Positions 33,004 through 38,995 of a stretch of DNA of 38,995 bases are shown piece by piece. The stretch spans positions 1 to 38,995 of the forward strand of contig CAJUCW010000035.1 in the NCBI GenBank assembly GCA_910585275.1, in the 5' to 3' direction. The translations under genes were made by a program, and so were the position numbers. This stretch comes from an uncultured Muribaculaceae bacterium. GTDB taxonomy: Bacteria; Bacteroidota; Bacteroidia; Bacteroidales; Muribaculaceae. Every line of letters starts with the position of its first letter. Positions within the stretch are counted from its first letter, which is position 1. Under the pieces are notes generated by a model that searched no databases, had not been told where the DNA came from, and worked only from the letters and a program-made list of their open reading frames with translations.

Positions 33004-33495
33004 TTAAAAGCCTACGCTCTTTACTGCCAAATATTCATAGACCTCTATATTCTCCACGATGTCCTCATGGTTGTGGTTTGTGTCGGATTCAGCAAGGCTC
33101 AGCTCCATGAAGGAATGGCCTTCGAGTCCGGCGAGAGCATCATGAATATGTTCGGGGAGGTCAAGCATCGAGATGGCTCCATTGCTCTCATCGGAGGCGG
33201 CATCTGCCCAATCTGTCACGATGTGGAATTTCAGCAGCGGCTCCGCTCTGTATTCTCTTCCCGGAACAATAGCCTTCCATCTGATGGGGCATATCTCGAT
33301 AAAGACCGCCGGGCGAGGCCATGCTTCTTCTTCCTCAAGGAACTCAACATTGTGGTTCCACAGGTCGATGTGCTTGATTACGGGGTTGACAAGGTCTGCG
33401 TCCATGTCGGCAGGTGCCATATAATACTCTCCGGCAGCATTGACACAGAGCAGGGATAGACGCTCCTTTACGGCGTTGAATAACTCTTTTCTCAT
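33004..33495 (-). CDS. Putative neck / tail-terminator protein
   Basis: A 163-residue protein starting directly at the end of the G-like gene. It has an N-terminal helix (RKELFNAVKERLSLLCVN), a beta-rich centre (RPAVFIEICPIRWKAI, EPLLKFHIVTDWADA) and a late helix (LPEHIHDALAGL), ending VYEYLAVKSVGF. Size, fold appearance and pairing with a virion morphogenesis protein fit a tail-completion or tail-terminator protein such as Mu gp37-like proteins. No clear family signature can be named. It is the last gene of the early-side leftward block. Confidence 0.65.
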   Translation of the reverse strand: MRKELFNAVKERLSLLCVNAAGEYYMAPADMDADLVNPVIKHIDLWNHNVEFLEEEEAWPRPAVFIEICPIRWKAIVPGREYRAEPLLKFHIVTDWADAASDESNGAISMLDLPEHIHDALAGLEGHSFMELSLAESDTNHNHEDIVENIEVYEYLAVKSVGF

Positions 33496-34050
33496 TTATT
33501 GGATTGTAAAATCGGTTCTGAAATATTCGGTGATGTTCTCTTCGATAATCTCTCGGACTGCAGCCTCAACCTCCGGGGAGTTGCCGAGGAACCGACGACG
33601 GGGAATCTTGATTGAGGAGCCGACGCGCATCAGTGCCATGCACTTCCAAAATTCAGCCTCGGTGGTGAGCTGATTATTTCGTTTATCGCGTCTCAAGGAA
33701 CCGTCCTTGCGTCTGCCGAAGGTTCCTGTGGTCGAGCAATACTTGTACCAGAAGAAACTCTTCATGCGCTTGGTGACCTTGATTTCACCTCCCTCATTGT
33801 GAATGGCGGCGTAAGGCAGGTCGCTCTTGAATACGATGCTGTGGGTCTTGATCTCGCTCCGGATGCTCCGGCGCAGGTCGCCGCTTGCAACGAGTATGTG
33901 CCCATTGGGACGTGTGGGACTCGTGCGCCGCTGCCATGCCTCCGAGAAAAATGCCTCTCGCTCGAAATTGCGATCGAACTCATCGGTAAGTTCCACCTGT
34001 ATGTCGCGGAGCACTTTGCGCAGTGTCTTTTCAAATTCAGTCTTGGCCAT
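33496..34050 (-). CDS. Mu G-like phage virion morphogenesis protein
   Basis: A 184-residue protein with hallmark YAAIHNEGG (about residue 80) and PRRRFLG near the C-terminus, both typical of the phage virion morphogenesis / tail completion family (Mu G, P2 gpS). ASGDLRRSIRSEIKTHSIVF before the first motif fits too. The N-terminus is helical and charged. It joins head and tail during assembly. The start overlaps the end of the upstream gene by 14 nt. It is notable that this virion gene is in the same transcript as transposition genes. Confidence 0.88.
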   Translation of the reverse strand: MAKTEFEKTLRKVLRDIQVELTDEFDRNFEREAFFSEAWQRRTSPTRPNGHILVASGDLRRSIRSEIKTHSIVFKSDLPYAAIHNEGGEIKVTKRMKSFFWYKYCSTTGTFGRRKDGSLRRDKRNNQLTTEAEFWKCMALMRVGSSIKIPRRRFLGNSPEVEAAVREIIEENITEYFRTDFTIQ

Positions 34051-34288
34051 CTTTGGAGTCGTTAAACATGTCGAAAAGATTGGGTAATTCGGGTGTTGTT
34101 TCGGTGAACCCCGGCTTTGTCGGAGCCTTCAAAAGGTTGTAAAAGGTACGCTCACAGACACCATACACAGGATATATGTACCTGAGCCATATTTCCCGGT
34201 TGGGAATCCCTCGTTTGGCGTATCGGTCATATATCCTGTTGATGTCTGTAACTCGCTTCTGATAACTCTTTCCGGGTTTCTTACCCAT
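34037..34288 (-). CDS. Small HTH-like early phage protein
   Basis: An 83-residue basic protein. A possible helix-turn-helix core (DRYAKRGIPNREIWLRYI then YGVCERTFYNLLKAP) resembles DNA-binding early proteins in related prophages. The C-terminus is acidic and Pro/Thr-rich. It starts 3 nt after the upstream zinc-finger gene and overlaps the G-like gene by 14 nt. A regulator of late expression would fit the position, but this is inference. Confidence 0.65.
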   Translation of the reverse strand: MGKKPGKSYQKRVTDINRIYDRYAKRGIPNREIWLRYIYPVYGVCERTFYNLLKAPTKPGFTETTPELPNLFDMFNDSKDGQD

Positions 34289-34291
34289 ACG

Positions 34292-34486
34292 TCAGTGTCG
34301 TTTGGAGTGTTGCGGTTTATACGGTCTGATGTCCAATGTCATCTCGCAGCTCACGGTTACCCTGCCGCTGCCTTCGCACTGTAGGCAAGTGTGAAACTCG
34401 CCCTCTTCACCCCCGGCCACCCTGCCGGTGCCTTTGCAGACACGGCAGAGGGCAACCTTGGGAGGTCTTGATATTTCTCGTTTCAT
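34292..34486 (-). CDS. Small DnaJ-type zinc-finger protein (copy 2)
   Basis: A 64-residue protein with two CxxCxGxG motifs: CRVCKGTGRV (about 14-23) and CLQCEGSGRV (about 34-43), the zinc-binding pattern of the DnaJ Cys-rich domain. There is no J domain or other enzymatic part. It probably binds one zinc. It starts 11 nt after the DUF3164-type gene. Together with the similar 71-residue gene at 36029 it makes a pair of mini zinc proteins in the early block. Function unknown. Confidence 0.75.
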   Translation of the reverse strand: MKREISRPPKVALCRVCKGTGRVAGGEEGEFHTCLQCEGSGRVTVSCEMTLDIRPYKPQHSKRH

Positions 34487-34497
34487 GGCCTATCGGT

Positions 34498-35151
34498 TTA
34501 ATCGACATCTGTCATGCCGAGTGGAATGTAACGCCATGCGCCCTTGTCATCTTTATATTGGGCGCGTATGTATTTCTTGGTCACAGTGGGCTGATATGAC
34601 TCCTCGATGATCCTTACACCCTCAAGGAATTTCTCGTTGCCGCTGTCCTCCGCCATTTTACGAAGCTGAAGCACTCGGCTTGCCTTGATGTTGCCCTGTC
34701 CGTCACGGCTAAGAAGACGCAGGACTGCGTTGACAAGCGACTTGGTGGCTTCGTCCTTGGCAAGGCTCTCGATATATTTCTTTACCATCGCAATGCCGTC
34801 CTCCACGGTGTCTCTGTATCCGTCGATGCAATTCACACCGAGAATGATGCGTAGGGTGCTGTCGGAGTTGGTAAAGGTGTGGCTATATTGCTCGTCACTT
34901 GAAGTGCCGATTATCTCGGACTTCATCTTGAGGATGGTCTCAAAGTTGCCGAATATGTCATCCTTGGCCTTTTTGAGCATTTCGCTCACTTCACGCAGCT
35001 TGGGGATTGTGGCAGCAATCTCTTCATCGACAAGGACGGCATACTGCTGACGCTGCTGCTTGCGCTCTTCTTCACGGCGTTTTTTTTCGCGCTCGGCTTT
35101 GAAAGCCTCGAACTCTTTCCGCTCTTCGGCGGACATCTGAACTTGTTCCAT
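34498..35151 (-). CDS. DUF3164-family early phage protein
   Basis: A 217-residue protein. A charged helical N-terminus (1-55; EERKEFEAFKAEREKKRREE) is followed by a DUF3164-like part: HTFTNSDSTLRIILGVNCID (about 90-110), VKKYIESLAKDEATKSLVNAV, IKASRVLQLRKMAEDSGNEKF, and the end KYIRAQYKDDKGAWRYIPLG. DUF3164 proteins are common in the early regions of Mu-like phages next to transposition genes; their role is not known. The length is typical. Confidence 0.8.
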   Translation of the reverse strand: MEQVQMSAEERKEFEAFKAEREKKRREEERKQQRQQYAVLVDEEIAATIPKLREVSEMLKKAKDDIFGNFETILKMKSEIIGTSSDEQYSHTFTNSDSTLRIILGVNCIDGYRDTVEDGIAMVKKYIESLAKDEATKSLVNAVLRLLSRDGQGNIKASRVLQLRKMAEDSGNEKFLEGVRIIEESYQPTVTKKYIRAQYKDDKGAWRYIPLGMTDVD

Positions 35152-35172
35152 AATTATGATTTTAAAGGGTGA

Positions 35173-35334
35173 TTAATCTTCTGTGGAAATTAGCTCTTCC
35201 CGGAACTCGACGATGTTGGCTTGACTCGTAGCCCATTCAGCTATCGCTCTCATGATCTCGATGTAATCCTCGTTCTCCATGTCCGAGGTGTGGAACTGAA
35301 TGTAGTTTTCGATTTGTTTTATTACCTGCTTCAT
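35173..35334 (-). CDS. Small acidic phage protein (53 residues)
   Basis: A short frame from ATG at 35334 to TAA at 35173, encoding MKQVIKQIENYIQFHTSDME, then EDYIEIMRAIAEWATSQANIVEFREELISTED. It starts one base after the upstream stop codon and ends 21 bp before the next start, so it fills an otherwise empty 185-bp gap in a tightly packed operon. Predicted as two acidic helices. No family recognised. Confidence 0.7.
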   Translation of the reverse strand: MKQVIKQIENYIQFHTSDMENEDYIEIMRAIAEWATSQANIVEFREELISTED

Positions 35335-35335
35335 T

Positions 35336-35824
35336 TCAGTTGTAGCTTGTCATGCCGGGAGCGGCAAGGTTTATGAGATATGTTATACGTTGCTGAGGGG
35401 TTTCCGGGACTTGTGTCGGTCCTGACTTCTTGCGCTGCCATCCCTTGCGCTTTATGGTGCGGAGTTTGGTGGCGAGTTCCATCAGTTCATCGATTGATAG
35501 CTGCCCGAAGGCTTTGCCGGAGATTCGGGGGTGGCGGCAGAAGTCGTTTATCTGCGCCCAATCGGTCGTATCAACTTCAAGTTCCTGCATCAGCTTGAGG
35601 GCAATGCTCCGGCGACGCTTCAGTTCGTCCTTGGTGCCGTTCATGCCCTCGATGGCGATGCAGAGGTCGGTGTACTCTTTTCGAGTCATCTCCTTGAGGG
35701 AGTCGGTGCGTCCGGCGGTGTATTGCAACACGAACTGACGCTTTGCCTCGTCCGGCTCTCCATGAATGGTGAGCTTGTGAAAGGCGGAGTAGAACCGCCC
35801 GAAGTTAGTTACCTGCTGTTTCAT
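35336..35824 (-). CDS. Conserved early phage protein, possibly GemA-like
   Basis: A 162-residue helical basic protein. Visible blocks: NFGRFYSAFHKL, LQYTAGRTDSLKEMTRKEYTDLC, RRRSIALKLMQELEVDTTDW, INDFCRHPRISGKAFGQLSI and ELMELATKLRTIKRKGWQRK. The second half resembles the region that in Mu-like phages encodes GemA/Mor-type regulators, where a helical protein of this size is usual, but I cannot confirm membership. It overlaps the upstream gene by 20 nt and precedes the 53-residue gene by one base. Confidence 0.65.
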   Translation of the reverse strand: MKQQVTNFGRFYSAFHKLTIHGEPDEAKRQFVLQYTAGRTDSLKEMTRKEYTDLCIAIEGMNGTKDELKRRRSIALKLMQELEVDTTDWAQINDFCRHPRISGKAFGQLSIDELMELATKLRTIKRKGWQRKKSGPTQVPETPQQRITYLINLAAPGMTSYN

Positions 35825-36023
35825 CGTTCTTGGTCTGTTCTTGTTTGTAGTGAAGCATTGCCATCAGAGTCTCTTCAGACAGGTGCTTTGCAACTCCTAA
35901 GAAATAAGTATCCACATACTCGGCGATTGCCCATTCAGAGGCATACTCAAGGTTCTTCTCGATGAATTGAGTTTTTTCGGATCGGCCTAACTGACGAAAG
36001 ACCTGATTGATGTTTTGTGCCAT
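35805..36023 (-). CDS. Small helical early phage protein
   Basis: A 72-residue helical protein (NINQVFRQLGRSEKTQFIEK, YASEWAIAEYVDTYFLGVAK, SEETLMAMLHYKQEQTK). No family recognised and no membrane segment. The 20-nt overlap with the next gene and the 5-nt gap before it indicate it is part of the operon. Confidence 0.65.
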   Translation of the reverse strand: MAQNINQVFRQLGRSEKTQFIEKNLEYASEWAIAEYVDTYFLGVAKHLSEETLMAMLHYKQEQTKNDETAGN

Positions 36024-36028
36024 GTTAT

Positions 36029-36244
36029 TTATTCTTTATTCGGTTTCCAATCTATCGTTACCAAGGCGATAACCTCGCCGGTTCCTTCGCAATCGGGACA
36101 GGGGATTGTCTCCGGCTCCTGCTTCCCACTGTGGAACCATCCTTTGCCTCCGCAGTATGGGCAGGTCATTGGCCGGGAGCAGAACCCTTCTTTTCGGATG
36201 CGTCCGTCCGGCTCAAGTATTATCATTTCTTTTTTCGTACTCAT
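36029..36244 (-). CDS. Small DnaJ-type zinc-finger protein (copy 1)
   Basis: A 71-residue protein with CPYCGGKGWF (about 28-37) and CPDCEGTGEV (about 49-58), two CxxCxGxG half-sites of a DnaJ-type zinc site. The N-terminus (KKEMIILEPDGRIRKEGFCS) looks like a short beta unit. It directly abuts the ATPase gene (start 36244, ATPase stop 36245). It is a paralogue-like match in layout to the 64-residue gene at 34292. Function unknown. Confidence 0.75.
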   Translation of the reverse strand: MSTKKEMIILEPDGRIRKEGFCSRPMTCPYCGGKGWFHSGKQEPETIPCPDCEGTGEVIALVTIDWKPNKE

Positions 36245-36871
36245 TTATCCGATATTGTTTGAGGTTCTTAAAACACCTTCTTCCCACACTACATAATAGC
36301 TACCGGGGTCTTCGGTGAATCGTCCTTGGCAAAATGCCTTGTAACCTACCACCCGGACTTTGATCCCGGCTATGTAGCGGAGGCGCACAGCGTCTTTTCC
36401 CATTGGCTGACCTTTGTGTTCCTGCGAAATGAAGATGAAACTCTTTGCCGGGAAACGGTCTATCAGCTGCTTTGCTTGGTCGTATGTCCACCCTGCCACC
36501 TGAAAGCTGTCCACAATTACAAAGTGGGGACTCTTGGGTTTGGCAAGACGCTCTACAAGTTCATCGTAGGAATCGCTTGTCGCAACCCGGAACCGACCTT
36601 GCACATCGCCCATTTTGAACCGCTCGACTCGCTCCTTGAACGATTGGCTCACCCCCTCCTCATAGGAACAATAGAGCGTCATGCCGTAGTTGCAGAGTTC
36701 CTTGGCGAGTTGCATCACAAAACTGCTCTTGCCGGAGGCGGACGCGCCACTGATGAACCACGCCACGTTGGTGGTCGGGAATCCGAATGGTCGGCTCCAC
36801 CGTTCACCCCAAGGCAAGGTTTTGTAGGTCTTGGCAAGAACCTCTTTCGGACTATATGCTCGCTTGGCCAT
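36245..36871 (-). CDS. RecA/RadA-like P-loop ATPase
   Basis: A 208-residue single-domain ATPase. Walker A is GASASGKS (42-49), followed by FVMQLAKELC and the strand LYCSYEEGVSQSFKERVER with a candidate catalytic Glu (E71/E72). Walker B is HFVIVDSFQ with D121. A later strand KSFIFISQEHKG (144-154) looks like a RecA-type sensor. This resembles RecA/DnaB/KaiC-core proteins that act on DNA. It starts 2 nt after the MuB-like stop and belongs to the transposition operon. It may help replication or strand exchange; Mu itself has no such second ATPase in this place. Confidence 0.8.
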   Translation of the reverse strand: MAKRAYSPKEVLAKTYKTLPWGERWSRPFGFPTTNVAWFISGASASGKSSFVMQLAKELCNYGMTLYCSYEEGVSQSFKERVERFKMGDVQGRFRVATSDSYDELVERLAKPKSPHFVIVDSFQVAGWTYDQAKQLIDRFPAKSFIFISQEHKGQPMGKDAVRLRYIAGIKVRVVGYKAFCQGRFTEDPGSYYVVWEEGVLRTSNNIG

Positions 36872-36873
36872 CG

Positions 36874-37746
36874 TTAAGTCCTTTTAAGTTTTTCAATTTC
36901 GGTATAAACTCGACGAAGTCCGCCGCCGGTCTTCCGGGCAATCTCCCCGGCATCGATGCCTTCCGGCGCATTGAGCTTGGCCACGATTCGCGCTTGTTCG
37001 ATGAGGAACTTGGTGCGCTCTTTGCTGTCGTCCGGCGTGACTTTGCTGTAGCGGTCACCGTAGCGGCTGAGCATTTCAGTGTAGCCCACCTTCTTGCACT
37101 CGATGGAGCGGTTGATTTTCTCCTTGAGACCGTCGGCTCCCATCATATACCATGCGCAGCACCTCTCGGTAGCGTTCCACAATGCCTTCAGCTCAAGGAA
37201 GGCTTCGTACTGCAGGTCTCCGGCCTCGTCGAGAATAATGAGTGGGCTGACGATTGAGCCGAGATAGTAAACGAGGTCTTCATACACATCCGAGTACCGG
37301 CCTTTGCTATCGACACCGAACTCGGCGGCTATCTTGCGCACGAGCTTGAGCTTGGTCTTGACCTGCGAGCAGTCGATGTAGATGGCGTTGGGGTGAGTCT
37401 TGACATAGTGCCGCGCGGTGAAAGTCTTGCCGATATTGGGCAGGTCACAGAGGATTGCACTGATACCGCTCGACTGACAGGCCTCCAACTGAGCCGTTAT
37501 GAACATGAAGGTCGGGGTCTTGGCCACCTTCCATTCAATCTCTCCCCGGAGGCTGACTCCGAGCTTCCGGGCGATGCTTATCCAGTTGGCATCGCTCAGT
37601 ACACGGTCGGTCTGGCCGTTCTTGACCGCGCTGTAAACCGAGGTCGTGATGCTCAAGGAGGCGGCGTGTTTTGCGTCACTCGGATAGTTGGCGCGGTTCG
37701 CCTTGATTGCGGCGAGGATTTTGTTTTTGACTTCTGTTGTAATCAT
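36874..37746 (-). CDS. MuB-like AAA ATPase (transposition target selection)
   Basis: A 290-residue protein. The N-terminal 70 residues hold a helix-turn-helix-like region (KHAASLSITTSVYSAVKNGQ, WISIARKLGVSL), as in MuB. The AAA core has P-loop DLPNIGKT (101-108), strand AIYIDCSQVK, Walker B LIILDEAGDL (D173, E174) and sensor strand WYMMGADGL (199-207). The C-terminus (DDSKERTKFLIEQARIV, TGGGLRRVYTEIEKL) is helical. MuB forms ATP-dependent filaments on target DNA, delivers target to the transposase and prevents self-insertion. The first P-loop position is Asp instead of the usual Gly. It is encoded 25 nt after the transposase. Confidence 0.88.
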   Translation of the reverse strand: MITTEVKNKILAAIKANRANYPSDAKHAASLSITTSVYSAVKNGQTDRVLSDANWISIARKLGVSLRGEIEWKVAKTPTFMFITAQLEACQSSGISAILCDLPNIGKTFTARHYVKTHPNAIYIDCSQVKTKLKLVRKIAAEFGVDSKGRYSDVYEDLVYYLGSIVSPLIILDEAGDLQYEAFLELKALWNATERCCAWYMMGADGLKEKINRSIECKKVGYTEMLSRYGDRYSKVTPDDSKERTKFLIEQARIVAKLNAPEGIDAGEIARKTGGGLRRVYTEIEKLKRT

Positions 37747-37771
37747 ATTCTAACAGTGTTATAATTTCGTT

Positions 37772-38929
37772 CTATAAGTCTTGCAAGGCTCGTGCGGCGT
37801 AGTCTTCACTGAGACCATAATCTTGCGTTTCTCGCGTTTCCGGCTCAGGGACGATAACTTCTTCCATTTCGACTGCCGGAAGCAGTGTGTCTCGTTTCAT
37901 TACTCCAAGCCTTGTTATCTTGTTCTTCTCGATGTACGCTTTGAAAGCGCTGATCTTCTTCATCTGTTTCGTAAACTTCTCCCTATCCTCATCCGTCTGT
38001 TCGGGGACGATCCGGTTGAAAGTCTCGATAGCCTCTAATTTGTCAATGTATTTCCCATCCTGATAGATATACACATTTTCAGGCTGTCCAGTCCTTTCAT
38101 CTGGAAGGTAATAGGCTGTTACCTTATAGTTGTTAGGAGCAAGTTTCTCAAGTATCTCCGGAGCACTCAGCCACCAGTCCTTGTGGCAGACCCTGCAATA
38201 TGAATTACGCCGGATGCTTGTCGCGACCGCTTCTCCCAGATAACGGGCAAGAAGATGGTCATCGTAAGGTCGGAGTTGAGGATGGATGTTGGCTATCAGT
38301 ACCTCCCATCTTGTCATCCCCGGGTATTTCTGCTGGTCAGGGTGAGGGCTGTGGTTCCATTCATGGTTGTCTGCCCGGTCGTCAGCTACGAGTTCCTCGA
38401 AACTGTAATATCTCTTGGCAAGCCATTTTTGGTTGCTCTCGTCGCTGACTTTCTCATAATACACTTTCCATTTCCCTTTCCCATAGAAGCGTCCAATCCC
38501 GGCATGGTTCTTGTGTATTATACTTTTCTTTTTGCCTCCGTTGAGAGATTCTGCATATTTATCCTGTGAATTCTGAGGCGCACAAAAACGTACTTTTGCG
38601 AATACATTTCCTTCCTTCAGAAAACCATCCTTATATTTGCTCATCAGGTGATTCTCCACCTCGACTCCAAGCGGCAGCCCCCATCTTCTGGACTTGATCA
38701 GGTGGAACATCTCCCTGAAACAGTCCTCCACAAGCTCACGTCCTTTTCCCCTTGAATAGGAGGCGCCCAGCACGCATTGGCTCACCATGTCGTAAGCGTA
38801 GTAGGCGTGGACAATCTCGTCTCCCTTCATCCTTCTTGAGAGATCAACGTCATCCATCGTTATCTGTGAAAGCGAGTAGCTGCCGTTGTGTCTGTGAACG
38901 TGAGGCATATCCTCGTGGTAGTAGTCCAT
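37772..38929 (-). CDS. MuA-like DDE transposase, catalytic and C-terminal part
   Basis: A 385-residue frame beginning in or at the catalytic core. TMDDVDL holds the first acid (D26/D27), GVEVENHLM a candidate second acid (E92, an acid but Glu rather than Asp), and NSQDKYAESLNG the third (E127), giving a D-E-35-E spacing as in retroviral-integrase-fold transposases. KKSIIHKNHAGIGRFYGKGKW and the later beta region resemble Mu-type transposase C-terminal domains. MuA-type proteins are about 600-660 residues, so the DNA-binding N-terminus is missing. In the same frame, a TGA at 38951-38953 precedes the ATG by 8 codons, and beyond it the frame is open to the window edge. The C-terminus (YGLSEDYAARALQDL) could bind the MuB-like ATPase. 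Confidence 0.85.
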   Translation of the reverse strand: MDYYHEDMPHVHRHNGSYSLSQITMDDVDLSRRMKGDEIVHAYYAYDMVSQCVLGASYSRGKGRELVEDCFREMFHLIKSRRWGLPLGVEVENHLMSKYKDGFLKEGNVFAKVRFCAPQNSQDKYAESLNGGKKKSIIHKNHAGIGRFYGKGKWKVYYEKVSDESNQKWLAKRYYSFEELVADDRADNHEWNHSPHPDQQKYPGMTRWEVLIANIHPQLRPYDDHLLARYLGEAVATSIRRNSYCRVCHKDWWLSAPEILEKLAPNNYKVTAYYLPDERTGQPENVYIYQDGKYIDKLEAIETFNRIVPEQTDEDREKFTKQMKKISAFKAYIEKNKITRLGVMKRDTLLPAVEMEEVIVPEPETRETQDYGLSEDYAARALQDL

Positions 38930-38995
38930 CCTTGGTTTAAGTAGGGATATTCAGTTAATGGCTTGATTATTCAAGCTTAAAATGGATCGTGTCTG

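Larger units (their letters stand above)
3130..38995 (-). mobile_element. Mu-like transposable siphovirus prophage (right edge outside window)
   Basis: The element contains a MuA-like transposase, MuB-like ATPase, Mu G-, gp36-, portal (gp29)- and F-like proteins, a prohead protease and a long non-contractile tail module (tape measure and tube, with no sheath or contractile baseplate). It is therefore a transposable siphovirus, like the Bacteroides Hankyphage group. The early end lies beyond 38,995 and the late end is here at about 3,130. The exact left coordinate is inferred: it must lie between the clpB terminator and the first AAAACGAA site (about 3,119-3,157), and the TG at 3,130-3,131 is one candidate terminus. 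Neither the target-site duplication nor the other end can be seen. Confidence 0.85.

Noticed and set aside
3130..38995. Phage-wide reassignment of TGA to Trp to explain the transposase stop
   Set aside because: Several phage genes (terminase small and large subunits, portal, the 162-residue early gene) end with TGA at sensible positions, so TGA works as stop.
1..38995. CRISPR array, tRNA or rRNA genes
   Set aside because: No regularly spaced identical repeats with unique spacers and no cloverleaf-like sequence were noticed. The 22-bp spaced sites near 3,158-3,272 are too short and irregular to be CRISPR.

Overview
The window holds the end of a Bacteroidales-type chromosome segment (about 1 to 3,120) and most of a Mu-like, siphovirus-type transposable prophage (about 3,120 to the right edge at 38,995, where it runs off). 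The host assignment rests on the ClpB sequence, Bacteroidota-style promoter matches (TTTG, then TAnnTTTG), weak or absent Shine-Dalgarno sequences, and close resemblance of many phage proteins to those I know from Bacteroides and related gut prophages. Genus cannot be fixed from this sequence alone.

Host part: the 3' end of a glyoxalase I-like gene, an intergenic region with a perfect 24-bp palindrome, clpB, and a hairpin terminator. After that, positions 3,158-3,272 carry a cluster of AAAACGAA-type sites, three of them spaced 22-23 bp. This looks like the transposase-binding array of a Mu-type right end, so the prophage boundary should lie at about 3,119-3,157.

Prophage part: the phage has three transcription blocks. 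(1) Minus strand from the right edge to 33,004: MuA-like transposase, MuB-like ATPase, a second RecA-like ATPase, small zinc-finger and helical proteins, a DUF3164 protein, then a Mu G-like virion morphogenesis protein and a putative neck protein. (2) Plus strand 27,320-32,830: terminase small and large subunits, a small basic protein, a gp36-like DUF1320 protein, a DUF935 portal, and a Mu F-like minor head protein with a long C-terminal extension that looks like a nuclease toxin. (3) Minus strand 27,081-3,441: prohead protease/scaffold, major capsid protein with an N-terminal membrane hairpin, amidase, two overlapping lysis-type membrane proteins, tail tube, tail chaperones with a canonical -1 frameshift site, tape measure, a Dit-like protein, a giant tail hub/fibre ending in a peptidase S74 chaperone, and three small downstream genes. 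Blocks 2 and 3 diverge from a palindrome-rich region at 27,082-27,319. Blocks 1 and 2 converge on terminators at 32,821-32,976.

Two lesions suggest decay, recoding or assembly error: the tail hub and fibre reading frames are offset by 2 nt near 13,635, and the transposase frame has a TGA at 38,951-38,953, just upstream of the catalytic domain. No repressor, integrase, reverse transcriptase, tRNA or CRISPR array is visible. Repressor and left-end functions probably lie beyond the right edge.
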